DNA of 64,000 nucleotides from NCBI GenBank assembly GCA_963697565.1, contig CAVOOM010000008.1, forward strand, positions 372,001 to 436,000. The letters are read 5' to 3'. This stretch comes from CAWFSE01 sp963697565. Lineage in GTDB: Bacteria; Actinomycetota; Actinomycetes; CAVWCF01. The notes beneath the pieces are model-generated. The model searched no databases. It was given only the letters and a program-made list of their open reading frames with translations, and was not told where the DNA came from. A program made the position numbers and the translations under genes. How positions within the stretch are numbered: position 1 is the stretch's first letter; each line of letters begins with the position of its first letter. Positions 1 to 8,505 of this stretch are shown piece after piece.

Positions 1-1126
1 CGGTCGCGATGAGCCAGCCCACCAGGGTGAGCAGCGCGATCACCAGCACGACCGGCACGAAGACCGCAGAGACGCGGTCGGCGAGGCGCTGGATCGGGGC
101 CTTGCCGGATTGGGCCTGCTCGACGAGCCGGGCGATCTGCGCCAGCCGGGTGTCGGCGCCCACCCGGGTGGCGCGCACCACCAGCCGCCCGCCCGCGTTG
201 ACGGTGGCGCCCGTGACGGGCGAGCCCGGGCCGACCTCGACCGGCATGCTCTCGCCGGTCAGCAGGGACTCGTCGACCGCGCTGCTGCCCTCCACCACGA
301 CGCCGTCGGTGGCGACGGTGTCGCCGGGGCGCGCGAGGAAGAGGTCGCCGACCGCGAGCGCCTCGACCGGCACGCGCGTCTCGACCCCGTCGCGCACGAC
401 GGCGACGTCCTTGGCGCCCAGGGTCAGCAGGGCGCGCACGGCGGCTCCCGAGGCGCGCTTGGCGCGGGCCTCGGCGTAGCGGCCGGCGAGCAGGAAGACC
501 GTCACCACCGCGGCGACCTCGAAGTAGAGGTCGGCGCCCTCCGATCCGCCGGCGCCCGGCATGAGGTGGAAGGACATCCGCATGGAGGGATCGCCGGCGC
601 CGCCCCACAGCAGCGCGTACACCGACCACGCGTAGGCGGCCGTGATCCCGAGCGAGACGAGGGTGTCCATCGTGGTGGAGCCGTGGCGCAGGTTGACCCA
701 GGCCGCGCGGTGGAACGGCCAGGCGCCCCACACCACCACGGGCGTGGCGAAGGCGAGGGCCACCCACTGCCAGTAGTCGAACTGCAGCGCGGGGACCATC
801 GAGAGCAGGGCGACCGGCACGGCCAGGGCCGCCGAGACGATCAGCCGGCGCCGGAGGTCGCCCTCCTCGGGTGAGCGTCCGTCGCCGCTCGGCGCAGGGG
901 CCGGCAGCTGGGCGCCGTAGCCGGCGGCCTCGACGACCGCGACCAGCCGGTCCACGCCCACGTCGGGCGCCGCGACCACGGTGGCCTTCTCGGTGGCGTA
1001 GTTGACCGTCGCCGCCACGCCCGGAACCCGGTTGAGCTTCTTCTCGATCCGGGCGGCGCACGAGGCGCAGGTCATGCCGGAGACCTCCAGCACGACCGTG
1101 CGCCCGGGCGTGCCCGGTTCGGCCAT
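1..1126 (-). CDS. copA: Copper-exporting P1B-type ATPase, C-terminus off window
   Basis: Membrane pump that uses ATP to move Cu(I) out of the cytoplasm. About 375 N-terminal residues are visible; the gene runs off the left edge, so the metal-binding CPC helix and the DKTG phosphorylation site cannot be checked. A heavy-metal-associated domain opens the protein, with copper ligands in GMTCASC (Cys20, Cys23). Several hydrophobic helices follow, then the actuator domain with LLTGES near residue 290. The ATG lies two bases after the copZ stop, so the two genes form an operon. The GMTCASC plus TGES combination supports a copper ATPase; a close relative with another soft-metal substrate is possible. 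Confidence 0.93.
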   Translation of the reverse strand, partial: MAEPGTPGRTVVLEVSGMTCASCAARIEKKLNRVPGVAATVNYATEKATVVAAPDVGVDRLVAVVEAAGYGAQLPAPAPSGDGRSPEEGDLRRRLIVSAALAVPVALLSMVPALQFDYWQWVALAFATPVVVWGAWPFHRAAWVNLRHGSTTMDTLVSLGITAAYAWSVYALLWGGAGDPSMRMSFHLMPGAGGSEGADLYFEVAAVVTVFLLAGRYAEARAKRASGAAVRALLTLGAKDVAVVRDGVETRVPVEALAVGDLFLARPGDTVATDGVVVEGSSAVDESLLTGESMPVEVGPGSPVTGATVNAGGRLVVRATRVGADTRLAQIARLVEQAQSGKAPIQRLADRVSAVFVPVVLVIALLTLVGWLIAT

Positions 1127-1128
1127 GC

Positions 1129-1338
1129 TCAGCCGGCCAAGGCGTAGCCGGCCTCGTCGACGGCGGCGGCCACGTCGGCGGGGTCGAGCGGGCCTGCGCT
1201 GGTCACGGTGACCGCGCCATCGGCCAAGGAGACCTGCACGTCGCTCACGCCGGCCAGCGCGGTGAGCTCATCGGTGACGGCCTGCACGCAGTGGCCGCAG
1301 GTCATGCCGGTCACGGTGTAGGTGGCGGTGGTGGGCAT
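1129..1338 (-). CDS. copZ: Copper chaperone, heavy-metal-associated domain
   Basis: Small cytoplasmic copper carrier of 69 residues, the usual CopZ length, expected to hand Cu(I) to CopA encoded just downstream. It is a single HMA ferredoxin-like fold with the metal site GMTCGHC (Cys14, Cys17). I chose the ATG at 1338 because the HMA domain begins immediately after it and an AGGAAG ribosome site precedes it. The frame stays open further upstream only by chance. A SigR-type promoter signature lies about 30 bases upstream. Confidence 0.93.
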   Translation of the reverse strand: MPTTATYTVTGMTCGHCVQAVTDELTALAGVSDVQVSLADGAVTVTSAGPLDPADVAAAVDEAGYALAG

Positions 1339-1367
1339 GGCTTCCTCTCGAGTCGCGGCACTCGCTG

Positions 1368-1393
1368 AACGCGGCGCCCGGGAGGAGTATTCC
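1368..1393 (-). promoter_or_regulatory. SigR/SigH-type promoter upstream of copZ-copA
   Basis: On the minus strand the sequence reads GGAATA, 16 bases, then CGTT. This matches the GGAAT-N16-19-GTT consensus known for actinobacterial SigR/SigH promoters. The expected transcript would start near 1360, giving copZ a leader of about 20 bases that contains its AGGAAG ribosome site. The same consensus precedes sigR in this window. Confidence 0.6.
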
Positions 1394-1415
1394 GGTCGCG
1401 GCCGGGCCCGCAGGC

Positions 1416-1802
1416 TCAGCCCTCGTCGAGCGAGGTGAGGTAGACCCGGACCAGGTCGCGCATCGAGACGATCCCGACGACCTCGCCGTCCTCCATCACC
1501 ACCAGGTGGCGGAAGCCGCCGCGCATCATCGCCTGCCCGGCGTGCTCCAGCGTCCATTCCGGCGAGGCGTAGACGATCTCCGGGGTGAGGTGGGCCCGGG
1601 CGGTCTCCAGATCGGCGTCCTCGCCTGCGGCGATCGCGATCAGGATGTCGCGCTCGGTCAGGATGCCCACGCCGGTCCCGTCATGGTCCTCGACCACGGC
1701 GGCGCCGACCCGGCGCGAGGCCATCATCTGGGCGACCGACCGCAGGCTGTGGTCGGGACCGACGGAGAGCACCATGGCCGACATCGCATCTCGAACGATC
1801 AC
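1416..1802 (-). CDS. CBS-domain pair protein
   Basis: A 128-residue cytoplasmic protein made of two CBS motifs and nothing else. The first spans about residues 6-58 (TVxPDHSL-like start, VGAAVV, GILTERDI); the second spans about 68-125 (HLVVMEDGEVVGIVSMRDLV). CBS pairs bind adenine nucleotides and usually sense energy state or stress, but stand-alone versions have no assigned partner. The GTG at 1802 gives the family-typical VIVRDAMS opening. It is read in the same direction as copZ but separated by 77 bases, so its link to copper is unproven. Confidence 0.85.
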   Translation of the reverse strand: MIVRDAMSAMVLSVGPDHSLRSVAQMMASRRVGAAVVEDHDGTGVGILTERDILIAIAAGEDADLETARAHLTPEIVYASPEWTLEHAGQAMMRGGFRHLVVMEDGEVVGIVSMRDLVRVYLTSLDEG

Positions 1803-1894
1803 CTGCCCATCGTGGAGCCCGAGACGGCAACGGACAACCCCTTCCGCGGGATTGCCTGCTCGCCGCCCGAAGCCCCACCTGGCACGATGCGGGC

Positions 1895-2687
1895 GTGAGC
1901 GCCGAGGTGGTACGCGCGTCACGGCGCGACCTCGCCGTGGTGGGCGTGGTGCTGGTCTGGATCCCGCTGGTGCTCGGGCTGGATGCGGGGGCCTCCCTCG
2001 GGCAGCAGCACCTGCTCGGCCTGGGGACCTGGGCGCTGCTGGTGGCGCTGCTCGCCGGCGAAGTGCGCCCTCGTCCGGATGCAGACGGCGGTGGTGATCG
2101 CGTTCGCGACCGCGGTTGAGTACACCTTCTCCGACCTGCTCGGGACGTACGTCTACCGCCTCGACAACGTGCCCTCGTTCGTGCCGCCGGGGCACGGTCT
2201 GGTCTACCTCGCCGCGTACGCGTTCGGCCGCTCCGCTCTCGCCCACCGGTGGGAGCGGCCGCTGGTCGCCGGCACGATCGCGGTCGGCGGCGCGTACGCG
2301 CTGTGGGGGATCTCGCCGTGGGCGCCGCGGCCGGACGCCTTGGGCGTCTTCTGGTACCTGTGCCTGCTGGGATTCCTGCTGTGGGGGCGCTCGCGGCTGC
2401 TCTACGTCGGGGCGTTCCTCGTCGTGACGTACCTCGAGCTGGTGGGCACGGCGGTCGGGACGTGGGCCTGGCAGCCGTACGACCCGATCCTGGGCGTGGT
2501 CTCGATGGGCAACCCGCCCTCGGGCGCCGCCGGAGGCTACGGCTGGTTCGACCTGGTGGCGGTGGCGACCGCCCCCGCCCTGCTGCGGCTGCTCAGCCGA
2601 GCGCGTCAAGCAGCGCGGGGTGCAGCACCCGGTTGGACGTCACGGCCGTCCCCTGCTGCATCGCCGGCGAGCCATCCCACCCGGTGA
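1895..2687 (+). CDS. Uncharacterised multi-pass membrane protein (frame break)
   Basis: About 263 residues when one extra C near 2062 is ignored; the frame then reads GEVRLVRMQTAVVIAF without interruption. Seven or so hydrophobic stretches indicate an integral membrane protein. Conserved-looking segments are DLLGTYVYRLDNVPSFVPPG and PPGHGLVYLAAYAFGRS, with a tryptophan-rich ending that includes YGWFDLVA. I do not recognise a family and assign no function. The GTG at 1895 is the first start in frame. The 3' end overlaps the convergent hisN gene by about 95 bases, so the last roughly 30 residues are uncertain and the true stop may be earlier. Confidence 0.6.
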
Positions 2688-3391
2688 CCTGGCCGCCCGC
2701 CTCCTCGATCACCGGGACGAGCGCGGCGATGTCCCACGGCGAGAGCTCGGGCTCGATGGCGATGTCCACGGCCCCCTCGGCCACCAGCATGTGCGACCAG
2801 AAGTCGCCGTAGGCGCGGGTGCGCCAGACCGCGTCCAGCAGGGCGCGGAAGGGCTCGGCGCGGTCGCCCCAGCCGACCAGGTCGGAGTACGCCAGCGAGG
2901 CGTCGGCGAGCGCGGCCACACCGGAGACCTCCAGGCGCCGGGGCTCCTCCGCGCCCGGCTCGCGCACCCAGGCGCCCAGGCCCGAGGCGCCCCACCACCG
3001 GCGGCCGAGCGCGGGCGCCGAGACCACGCCGACCACGGGGCGCGCCGTCGACGACGAGCGCGACGAGGGTGGCCCAGACGGGGACCCCCCGGACGAAGTT
3101 CTTGGTGCCGTCGATGGGGTCCAGCACCCACAGCCGGGTGGCGCTCCCGGTGACGCCGAACTCCTCGCCGTGCACCGCGTCGGCGGGGCGCTCGCGGCCG
3201 AGGATGTCGCGCAGGGCGCGCTCGGCGTCGCGGTCTGCGTCGGACACGGGCGTGAGGTCCGGCTTGGTCTCCACATGGAGGTCGAGCGCGCCGAAGCGGG
3301 CCAGCGTGAGCCGGTCGGCGGCGTCGGCCAGGGCGTGTGCCAACGACAGGTCGGCGGCAAGGTGGTCCGGGTCGTGGTTGGGCGGGGTCAC
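2593..3391 (-). CDS. hisN: Histidinol-phosphatase, inositol monophosphatase family (frame break)
   Basis: Removes phosphate from histidinol phosphate in histidine synthesis; actinobacteria use this inositol-monophosphatase-type enzyme. The metal-binding motif WVLDPIDGTKNF and the second metal motif SPWDIAAL are both present, with EE in HGEEFG as further ligands. The reading frame breaks once near 3043, where removing one C from a CCCC run joins VVDGAP to VVGVVSAPALG. Repaired length is about 265 residues, normal for HisN. The start is the GTG at 3391, opening MTPPNHDPDHLAADL. A generic inositol monophosphatase is the alternative, but the RGVPVWATL segment favours HisN. Confidence 0.87.
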
Positions 3392-3410
3392 GGCGACACG
3401 CTAGCGGCGC

Positions 3411-3439
3411 TTGACACGGCTATGGTGTGTGTCAAGTAT
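3411..3439 (+). promoter_or_regulatory. tetR promoter overlapped by a palindromic operator
   Basis: A -35 box TTGACA (3411-3416), a 17-base spacer and a weak -10 box AAGTAT (3434-3439) lie directly upstream of the tetR start. The arms TTGACAC (3411-3417) and GTGTCAA (3429-3435) form a perfect inverted repeat with an 11-base centre. It covers the whole promoter, the usual layout for TetR self-repression. Transcription would start at about 3446, the GTG start codon, giving a leaderless mRNA. Confidence 0.6.
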
Positions 3440-3445
3440 GCGGAG

Positions 3446-4018
3446 GTGCCCGAGCCCACGCCCGTCCGCGAGTCCCTGCTGGCCGCCGCGCGCGCCCGCG
3501 CCTCGGCGGGGCCGTGGTCCGCGGTCCGGATGGCCGACGTGGCCCGCGACGCGGGGGTCTCCCGGCAGACGCTGTACGCCGTGTTCGGCAGCCGGGATGG
3601 CCTGGCCGCGGCGCTGGCCGAGCGCACCGCCCAGGCCTTCCTCGAGGGCGCGGTCGCCGAGGTGCGAGCCGCCCGGACCCCCCGAGCCGCGCTGGAGCGG
3701 GCCGTTGGGTGGGCGCTTCGGGTCGCGGCGGACGACGTGCTCGTGAAGTCGGCGCTCACCGACGACAGCGGCTCGTTGCTGGCGTACCTGACCACCCGTT
3801 CGGAGCCGGTCGTGGTGCCGATCGCGCGGGCCGTCGCCGCGGCGCTGTGCGAGCGCTGGCCGCGGCTTCGCCCCGCTGACGCCGGCTGGGCCGCGGAGGC
3901 CGCGGTGCGGCTCACCGTGTCGTACCTGCTGGCCCCGGTCGGCCCCCCCGAGCAGTACGCGGCCCGGGTGGCCGACCTCACGGCCCCCTTGCTGGCTGGG
4001 CGGCCCTCTCGGGGTTGA
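3446..4018 (+). CDS. TetR-family transcriptional regulator
   Basis: A 190-residue DNA-binding repressor-type protein. The N-terminal helix-turn-helix includes MADVARDAGVSRQTLYAVFG, characteristic of TetR, followed by a variable ligand domain. I chose the GTG at 3446 instead of the ATG at 3422 because the latter falls inside a promoter-like, palindromic sequence, and 3446 lies seven bases after the -10 box. It is divergent from hisN with 54 bases between starts, so the operator could also affect hisN. The ligand is unknown; the DUF2231 gene downstream is separated by 20 bases and seems to have its own promoter. Confidence 0.87.
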   Translation: MPEPTPVRESLLAAARARASAGPWSAVRMADVARDAGVSRQTLYAVFGSRDGLAAALAERTAQAFLEGAVAEVRAARTPRAALERAVGWALRVAADDVLVKSALTDDSGSLLAYLTTRSEPVVVPIARAVAAALCERWPRLRPADAGWAAEAAVRLTVSYLLAPVGPPEQYAARVADLTAPLLAGRPSRG

Positions 4019-4026
4019 GGAGGGTG

Positions 4027-4032
4027 CATGCT
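4027..4032 (+). promoter_or_regulatory. -10 box for leaderless DUF2231 gene
   Basis: CATGCT lies exactly six bases before the ATG at 4039, the spacing expected if transcription begins at the start codon. Confidence 0.35.
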
Positions 4033-4038
4033 CAAGGC

Positions 4039-4557
4039 ATGTTCGACACCGTCTTCGGCCTGCCCGTCCACCCGCTCGTCGTCCACGCGGTGGTGGTGCT
4101 GACCCCTGCTGCGGCCCTCGGGGTGCTCGCGATCGCCCTGCGGCCGTCCTGGCGGCCCAAGTACGGGCCGCTGGTGATCGCCATCACGGCGGTCGCCACG
4201 CTGCTGACCCCGATCGCCACCGAGAGCGGTGAGTCGCTTTCAGAGCGGGTCGGAGAGCCGGAGGAGCACGCCGAGCTCGGGGACACGCTGGTGTTCTTCA
4301 TGCTGCCCCTGCTGGCGTTGGCCATCGCCTTGTGGTGGCTCGACCGCCGAGACCGCGGATCCGCGGCCTCGGTGAGCTGGCGGGTGGCCACGCAGGTCGG
4401 CTCGTCGACCGCGACCAAGGTGGTCGCGGTGCTGGCCGTCGTGGCCGCGGTGGCCGCCGGTGTGCAGATCGCCCGGATCGGCCACAGCGGCGCCGAGGCG
4501 ACCTGGAACGACGTCGAGAACTCAGGGCCCGCTCAGGGCGGCGACGACGACGACTGA
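4039..4557 (+). CDS. DUF2231 membrane protein
   Basis: A 172-residue membrane protein. The opening MFDTVFGLPVHPLVVHAVVV matches the start of DUF2231 proteins, where histidines near the first membrane segment are conserved. Four hydrophobic stretches are seen, and the C-terminus ends in an acidic GGDDDD tail. A loop carries ATESGESLSERVG followed by a charged EPEEHAEL stretch, also typical. Function of the family is unknown; heme or redox roles have been suggested elsewhere because of the conserved histidines, but nothing here proves it. Its last 25 bases overlap the convergent rsgA gene. Confidence 0.82.
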   Translation: MFDTVFGLPVHPLVVHAVVVLTPAAALGVLAIALRPSWRPKYGPLVIAITAVATLLTPIATESGESLSERVGEPEEHAELGDTLVFFMLPLLALAIALWWLDRRDRGSAASVSWRVATQVGSSTATKVVAVLAVVAAVAAGVQIARIGHSGAEATWNDVENSGPAQGGDDDD

Positions 4558-5594
4558 TCCCGGTCGGGCCCCGAGTCGTCGTCGGCGGAGTCGCGGCTGC
4601 TGAGCAGCCGGCGCAGCGAGTCGAGGCGCGCGGCCTCGGCGTGGCCGTCGGCCACCCAGGCGTCGAGGGCGCACTCCGGCTCGTCGTGGCTGCAGGAGCG
4701 CGGGCAGCCCGCGGCTCCGCCGGCGAGGTCGGGGAAGGCATCGATCACGCGGCCGAGGTCGATGTGCGCGAGGCCGAACGACCGGATGCCCGGGGTGTCG
4801 ACCACCCAGCCCTCGCCGATGCCCTGGGGGTCGAGCAGCTCCAGGGCGACAGCGGACGTCGAGGTGTGCCGGCCGCGCCCGGTGACGACGTTGACGTGCC
4901 CGACCGCTCGGTCGGCGCTGGGCACCAGGGCGTTGACCAGGGTGGACTTGCCGACGCCGCTCGCGCCCACGAAGACGGTCACCCGGCCGCGCAGGACGTC
5001 GAGCACCGGAGCCGGGTCGTCACCGCGGCGGTGGGCCACATGGGCGACCCCGAGCGCCCGGTAGGTGTCGAGCAGCGGCGCGGGGTCGGCCAGGTCGGTC
5101 TTGGTCACGATGAGGAGCGGGGTCATCCCCGCGTCGTACGCGGCCACCAGCGCCCGGTCGATCAGCCGGGTCCGGGGCTCGGGATCGGCGGCGGCCACCA
5201 CGATGGCCAGCTGCTCGGCGTTGGCGACCACGACCCGCTCGACGGGGTCGGTGTCATCGGCGGTTCGACGCAGGACCGAGGTGCGCCTCTCGACGCGGAC
5301 GATCCGGGCCAGCGTGTCCGGCTCGCCGGATAGATCGCCGACCACGGCGACGCGGTCGCCGACGACGACCCCCTTGCGGCCGAGCTCGCGGGCCTTCATC
5401 GCGGTGACCCGCCGCTCGTCCCGCCCGGCGCCCACCACGCAGGTGAGCCGCCCGCGGTCGACCGCGACGACGAAACCCTCACCGGCGTCGTCGTGCCCGG
5501 GGCGCACCTTGCTGCGCGGGCGCGACTTGCCCCGCTGCGCCCGGACCCGGATGTCGTCCTCGTCGAGGCGGTCGGTGCGCCGGCTCAGGCTCAT
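4533..5594 (-). CDS. rsgA: Ribosome small-subunit-dependent GTPase A
   Basis: A circularly permuted GTPase that helps 30S subunit maturation. The 353 residues show an N-terminal OB-fold, then the permuted G motifs in the order G4 (TKTDL), G1 (GASGVGKSTL), G3 (DTPGIRSF), and a C-terminal zinc site in CPRSCSHDEPEC. All are intact. The ATG at 5594 overlaps the aroA stop in ATGA, so the two are translationally coupled, as in mycobacteria (Rv3227-Rv3228). The C-terminal tail is unusually rich in Asp and Ser (SADDDSGPDRDQSSSSPP). The 3' end overlaps the DUF2231 gene by 25 bases. Confidence 0.95.
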   Translation of the reverse strand: MSLSRRTDRLDEDDIRVRAQRGKSRPRSKVRPGHDDAGEGFVVAVDRGRLTCVVGAGRDERRVTAMKARELGRKGVVVGDRVAVVGDLSGEPDTLARIVRVERRTSVLRRTADDTDPVERVVVANAEQLAIVVAAADPEPRTRLIDRALVAAYDAGMTPLLIVTKTDLADPAPLLDTYRALGVAHVAHRRGDDPAPVLDVLRGRVTVFVGASGVGKSTLVNALVPSADRAVGHVNVVTGRGRHTSTSAVALELLDPQGIGEGWVVDTPGIRSFGLAHIDLGRVIDAFPDLAGGAAGCPRSCSHDEPECALDAWVADGHAEAARLDSLRRLLSSRDSADDDSGPDRDQSSSSPP

Positions 5595-6869
5595 CCGGCG
5601 AGCATCCCGGCCCACAGCTCGGCGAAGCCAGGCAGCGTCTTGGCCGTCGTCGCGATGTCCTCGACCAGGATCCCGGGCACGCGCAGGCCCAGCAGGGCCC
5701 CGGCCGTCGCCATCCGGTGGTCGCCGTACGTGTGGAACACGCCTCCGCGCAGCGCGGCTGGCTCGATCCGCAGCCCGTCGGCGGTCTCGGTGACGCGGCC
5801 GCCGAGGGCGTTGAGCTCGGCGGCGAGGGCGGCGAGCCGGTCGGTCTCGTGGCCGCGCAGGTGGCCGATGCCGCTGAGGGTGCTGGGCGAGTCGCCCAGC
5901 GCGGCCAGCGCGGCCAGCGTCGGGGCCAGCTCGCCGGCGTGGGCGAGGTCGAGGTCGACGCCGTGGACGGTTCCGTTGCCGACGACGGTGAGGCCGTGCT
6001 CGTCGAGGCGCGCCTCGGACGGCCCCCATCAGCGGCAGGATCCGGCGCAGGTCGTCGCCCGGCTGGGTGGTGGCGAGCGGCCAATCGGGCACGGTGACCC
6101 GGCCCCCGCAGACCAAGGCGGCCGCGAGGAAGGGCGAGGCGTTGGACAGGTCCGGCTCCATCGCCAAGTGGCCGGCGCGGGGCCGCTGCGCCGCGACGGT
6201 CCAGCGGCCGGGGGCGGTCTCCTCGGCTGGCACGCCTGCGTCGTTCAGCATCGCCAGGGTCATCTCGATATGCGGCTGGCTCGGGACCGGCCCCAGGGCC
6301 TCAAGCGCAAGCCCGCCGTCGAAGCGGCAACCGGCCAGCAGCAGGGACGAGACGAACTGGCTGGAGGACGAGGCGTCGATCGCGGCCTGGCCGCCGCGCA
6401 CCGCGCCGGTCCCGTGCACGATGAACGGCAGCGCCCCTCGGCCGCCGTCGTCGACGGTCACCCCGAGCGCGCGCAGGGCCGCCAGCAGTGGGCCCATCGG
6501 ACGCTGCCTCGCCGCCGGGTCGCCGTCGAAGGCCACCGGCCCGTCCGCCAGCGCCGCCAGGGGGGGCAGGAAGCGCATCACCGTGCCGGCCAGGCCGCAG
6601 TCGATGGCCCCGCCACCCCGCAGCGGCCGCGGTGTCACCCGCCAGTCACCGGCCGGACCCTCGTCGTCGATCCTGATGCCCAGGGCGCGCAGGCCGTCGG
6701 CCATCAGCAGGGTGTCGCGGGCCCGCAGCGGCCCGCGGATGAGCGTCGGCCCGTCGGCCAGCGCGGCCAGGACGAGCGCCCGGGCGGTGAGCGACTTCGA
6801 TGCCGGGACCCGGACCTCCGCGTCCACCGGGCGGCGCGCCAACGGCGCCGGCCACGGGTCTGGGGTCAC
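5591..6869 (-). CDS. aroA: 3-phosphoshikimate 1-carboxyvinyltransferase (frame break)
   Basis: EPSP synthase of the shikimate pathway, joining phosphoenolpyruvate to shikimate 3-phosphate. The N-terminal half has ASKSLTARALVLAALADG (substrate Lys and Ser), GLAGTVMRFLPPLAAL and SSSSQFVSSLLLAG. One extra C near 6022, beside a GGGGG run, breaks the frame; repaired, it continues as MGASEARLDEHGLTV and ends with the typical GVFHTYGDHRMATAGALLG and LPGFAELWAGML. Repaired length is about 425 residues, normal. It starts with ATG at 6869 and its stop overlaps the rsgA start. Confidence 0.93.
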
Positions 6870-6964
6870 GCCCGTCAGCCTATTCCAGCGCCTGGGCTCG
6901 CCATTTCTGCTTGATCAACTCCAAGGGGAGGGTGGCGAGGGGGAGGGGCGGGCAGGATGGGGGG

Positions 6965-7762
6965 ATGTGCGGGAGGTACGCCGCGGCGCGCGATGTGGCC
7001 GGGCTGGTCGAGGAGTTCGAGGTCGAGCAGGTCGCGCTGCCCGAGGCGTCAGGAGGCGCTGCGCGGCTGGAGCCCGACTACAACGTCGCGCCGACCAAGC
7101 AGGTGCCGGCGATCCTGACCCGCGCGCCCCATGACACGTCTCAGGGATCGGACCCGGCGGAGCCGGTCCGCCAGCTGCGGCTGCTGAAGTGGGGACTCGT
7201 GCCGGCCTGGGCGAAGGACCCGGCCATCGGCGGCCGGATGATCAACGCCCGCGCCGAGACGGCCACCGCCAAGCCGGCCTACCGGCAGGCGGTCGCCAAG
7301 CGCCGCTGCCTGCTGCCGGCCGACGGCTACTACGAGTGGTACGCCGAGACCGGTCGGCTCACCGCCGCCGGGCGGCCGCGCAAGCAGCCCTTCTACATCC
7401 ACCGCCGCGACGGGCACCCGTTGGCGATGGCCGGGCTGTACGAGTTCTGGCGAGACCCCGAGCGACCGGCGGACGACCCGGACGCGTGGCTGACGACCTG
7501 CACCGTGCTCACGACCGACGCGGTCGAGCCGCTGGCCCGCATCCACGACCGGATGCCCCTGCTCGTGCCGCGCGCGTCCTGGGGGCAGTGGCTCGACCCC
7601 GGCCTCGTCGACGGCGCCGCCGCCCTCGCCCTGGTGGGCCCGGTGGAGGCCGGCGACCTCGAGGCGTACCCGGTCTCCGAGCGCGTCAACAACGTGCGCA
7701 ACAACGGCCCCGAGCTGCTGGCGCCGCTGCCGCCGGAGGAGCCCGACCCCGAGGCGGAATAG
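6965..7762 (+). CDS. SRAP-family abasic-site-protecting protein (YedK/HMCES type)
   Basis: SOS-response-associated peptidase family protein of 265 residues. Members crosslink to abasic sites in single-stranded DNA through the N-terminal cysteine exposed after loss of Met1. That Cys2 is present in MCGRY, and the other active-site elements are visible: DYNVAPTK, INARAET, DGYYEW and RIHDRMP. The ATG at 6965 is fixed by the need for Cys at position 2. It is divergent from aroA with a 95-base gap. The matching gene in mycobacteria (Rv3226c) also sits beside aroA. The -35 box of the sigR promoter lies in its last codons. Confidence 0.93.
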   Translation: MCGRYAAARDVAGLVEEFEVEQVALPEASGGAARLEPDYNVAPTKQVPAILTRAPHDTSQGSDPAEPVRQLRLLKWGLVPAWAKDPAIGGRMINARAETATAKPAYRQAVAKRRCLLPADGYYEWYAETGRLTAAGRPRKQPFYIHRRDGHPLAMAGLYEFWRDPERPADDPDAWLTTCTVLTTDAVEPLARIHDRMPLLVPRASWGQWLDPGLVDGAAALALVGPVEAGDLEAYPVSERVNNVRNNGPELLAPLPPEEPDPEAE

Positions 7763-7783
7763 CGCCGGGTCGCCCCCGCGTTG
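7756..7783 (+). promoter_or_regulatory. SigR-type autoregulatory promoter upstream of sigR
   Basis: GGAATA (7756-7761), 17 bases, then CGTT (7779-7782) fits the SigR/SigH promoter consensus and precedes the sigR start by nine bases. Autoregulation through such a promoter is well established for streptomycete sigR and mycobacterial sigH. The GGAATA overlaps the last codon and stop codon of the SRAP gene. Confidence 0.65.
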
Positions 7784-7791
7784 GAGCGGAC

Positions 7792-8505
7792 ATGCTCGTG
7801 GTGCCGCATGTCCGAGCCGAGGACGCCCCCCTCACCTGGCCGGAGGGGCCGCTACCCTCGACGCAACCGGCAACCGCCGCCACCGCCCTGCTGGAGGAGC
7901 TGAGCACCGTCGACCCGCGGCCGGAGGAGACCCCCGAGGAGCGCCACGCGCGCTTCGAGCGGGACGCCCTGCCGTACCTCGACCAGCTGTACTCCGCCGC
8001 CCTGCGGATGACCCGCAACCCCTCCGACGCCGAGGACCTCGTCCAGGAGACCTACGTCAAGGCGTTCGCGGCCTTCCACCAGTTCACCGAGGGCACCAAC
8101 CTCAAGGCCTGGCTCTACCGCATCCTCACCAACACGTTCATCAACACCTACCGCAAGAAGCAGCGCGAGCCGCTGCAGTCCGGCGAGGAGCCCGAGGACT
8201 GGCAGCTGGCCAAGGCCGCCGACCACACCTCGATCGGCCTGCCGTCGGCTGAGGCCGAGGCGCTCGACCGGCTGCCCGACTCCGACATCAAGGAGGCGCT
8301 GGCCGCGCTCCCCGAGGACTTCCGGATGGCGGTCTACCTGGCCGACGTGGAGGGCTTCGCGTACAAGGAGATCGCCGAGATCATGGGCACGCCGATCGGC
8401 ACCGTGATGTCGCGCCTGCACCGCGGACGCAAGCAACTGCGGGTGCTGCTCGAGGACTACGCCGTCGACCGCGGGCTGGTCGGCGCCCCAGGCGGGGGGG
8501 TGTGA
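7792..8505 (+). CDS. sigR: ECF sigma factor SigR/SigH (thiol-oxidative stress)
   Basis: RNA polymerase sigma factor, 237 residues, that activates disulfide-stress genes when freed from its anti-sigma partner. Region 2 contains RMTRNPSDAEDLVQETYVKAF and LKAWLYRILTNTFINTYRKK; region 4 contains LPEDFRMAVYLADVEGFAYKEIAE and GTVMSRLHRGRKQL, all diagnostic of the SigR/SigH group. The ATG at 7792 has GGAG eight bases upstream. The following rsrA gene overlaps the stop codon (TGATG), so the two are co-translated. The promoter before it looks SigR-dependent. Confidence 0.95.
   Translation: MLVVPHVRAEDAPLTWPEGPLPSTQPATAATALLEELSTVDPRPEETPEERHARFERDALPYLDQLYSAALRMTRNPSDAEDLVQETYVKAFAAFHQFTEGTNLKAWLYRILTNTFINTYRKKQREPLQSGEEPEDWQLAKAADHTSIGLPSAEAEALDRLPDSDIKEALAALPEDFRMAVYLADVEGFAYKEIAEIMGTPIGTVMSRLHRGRKQLRVLLEDYAVDRGLVGAPGGGV

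Noticed and set aside
6015..6030. Programmed frameshifting in aroA and other broken genes.
   Set aside because: No slippery heptamer with a stimulating structure is common to the sites, and the breaks occur in unrelated housekeeping genes.
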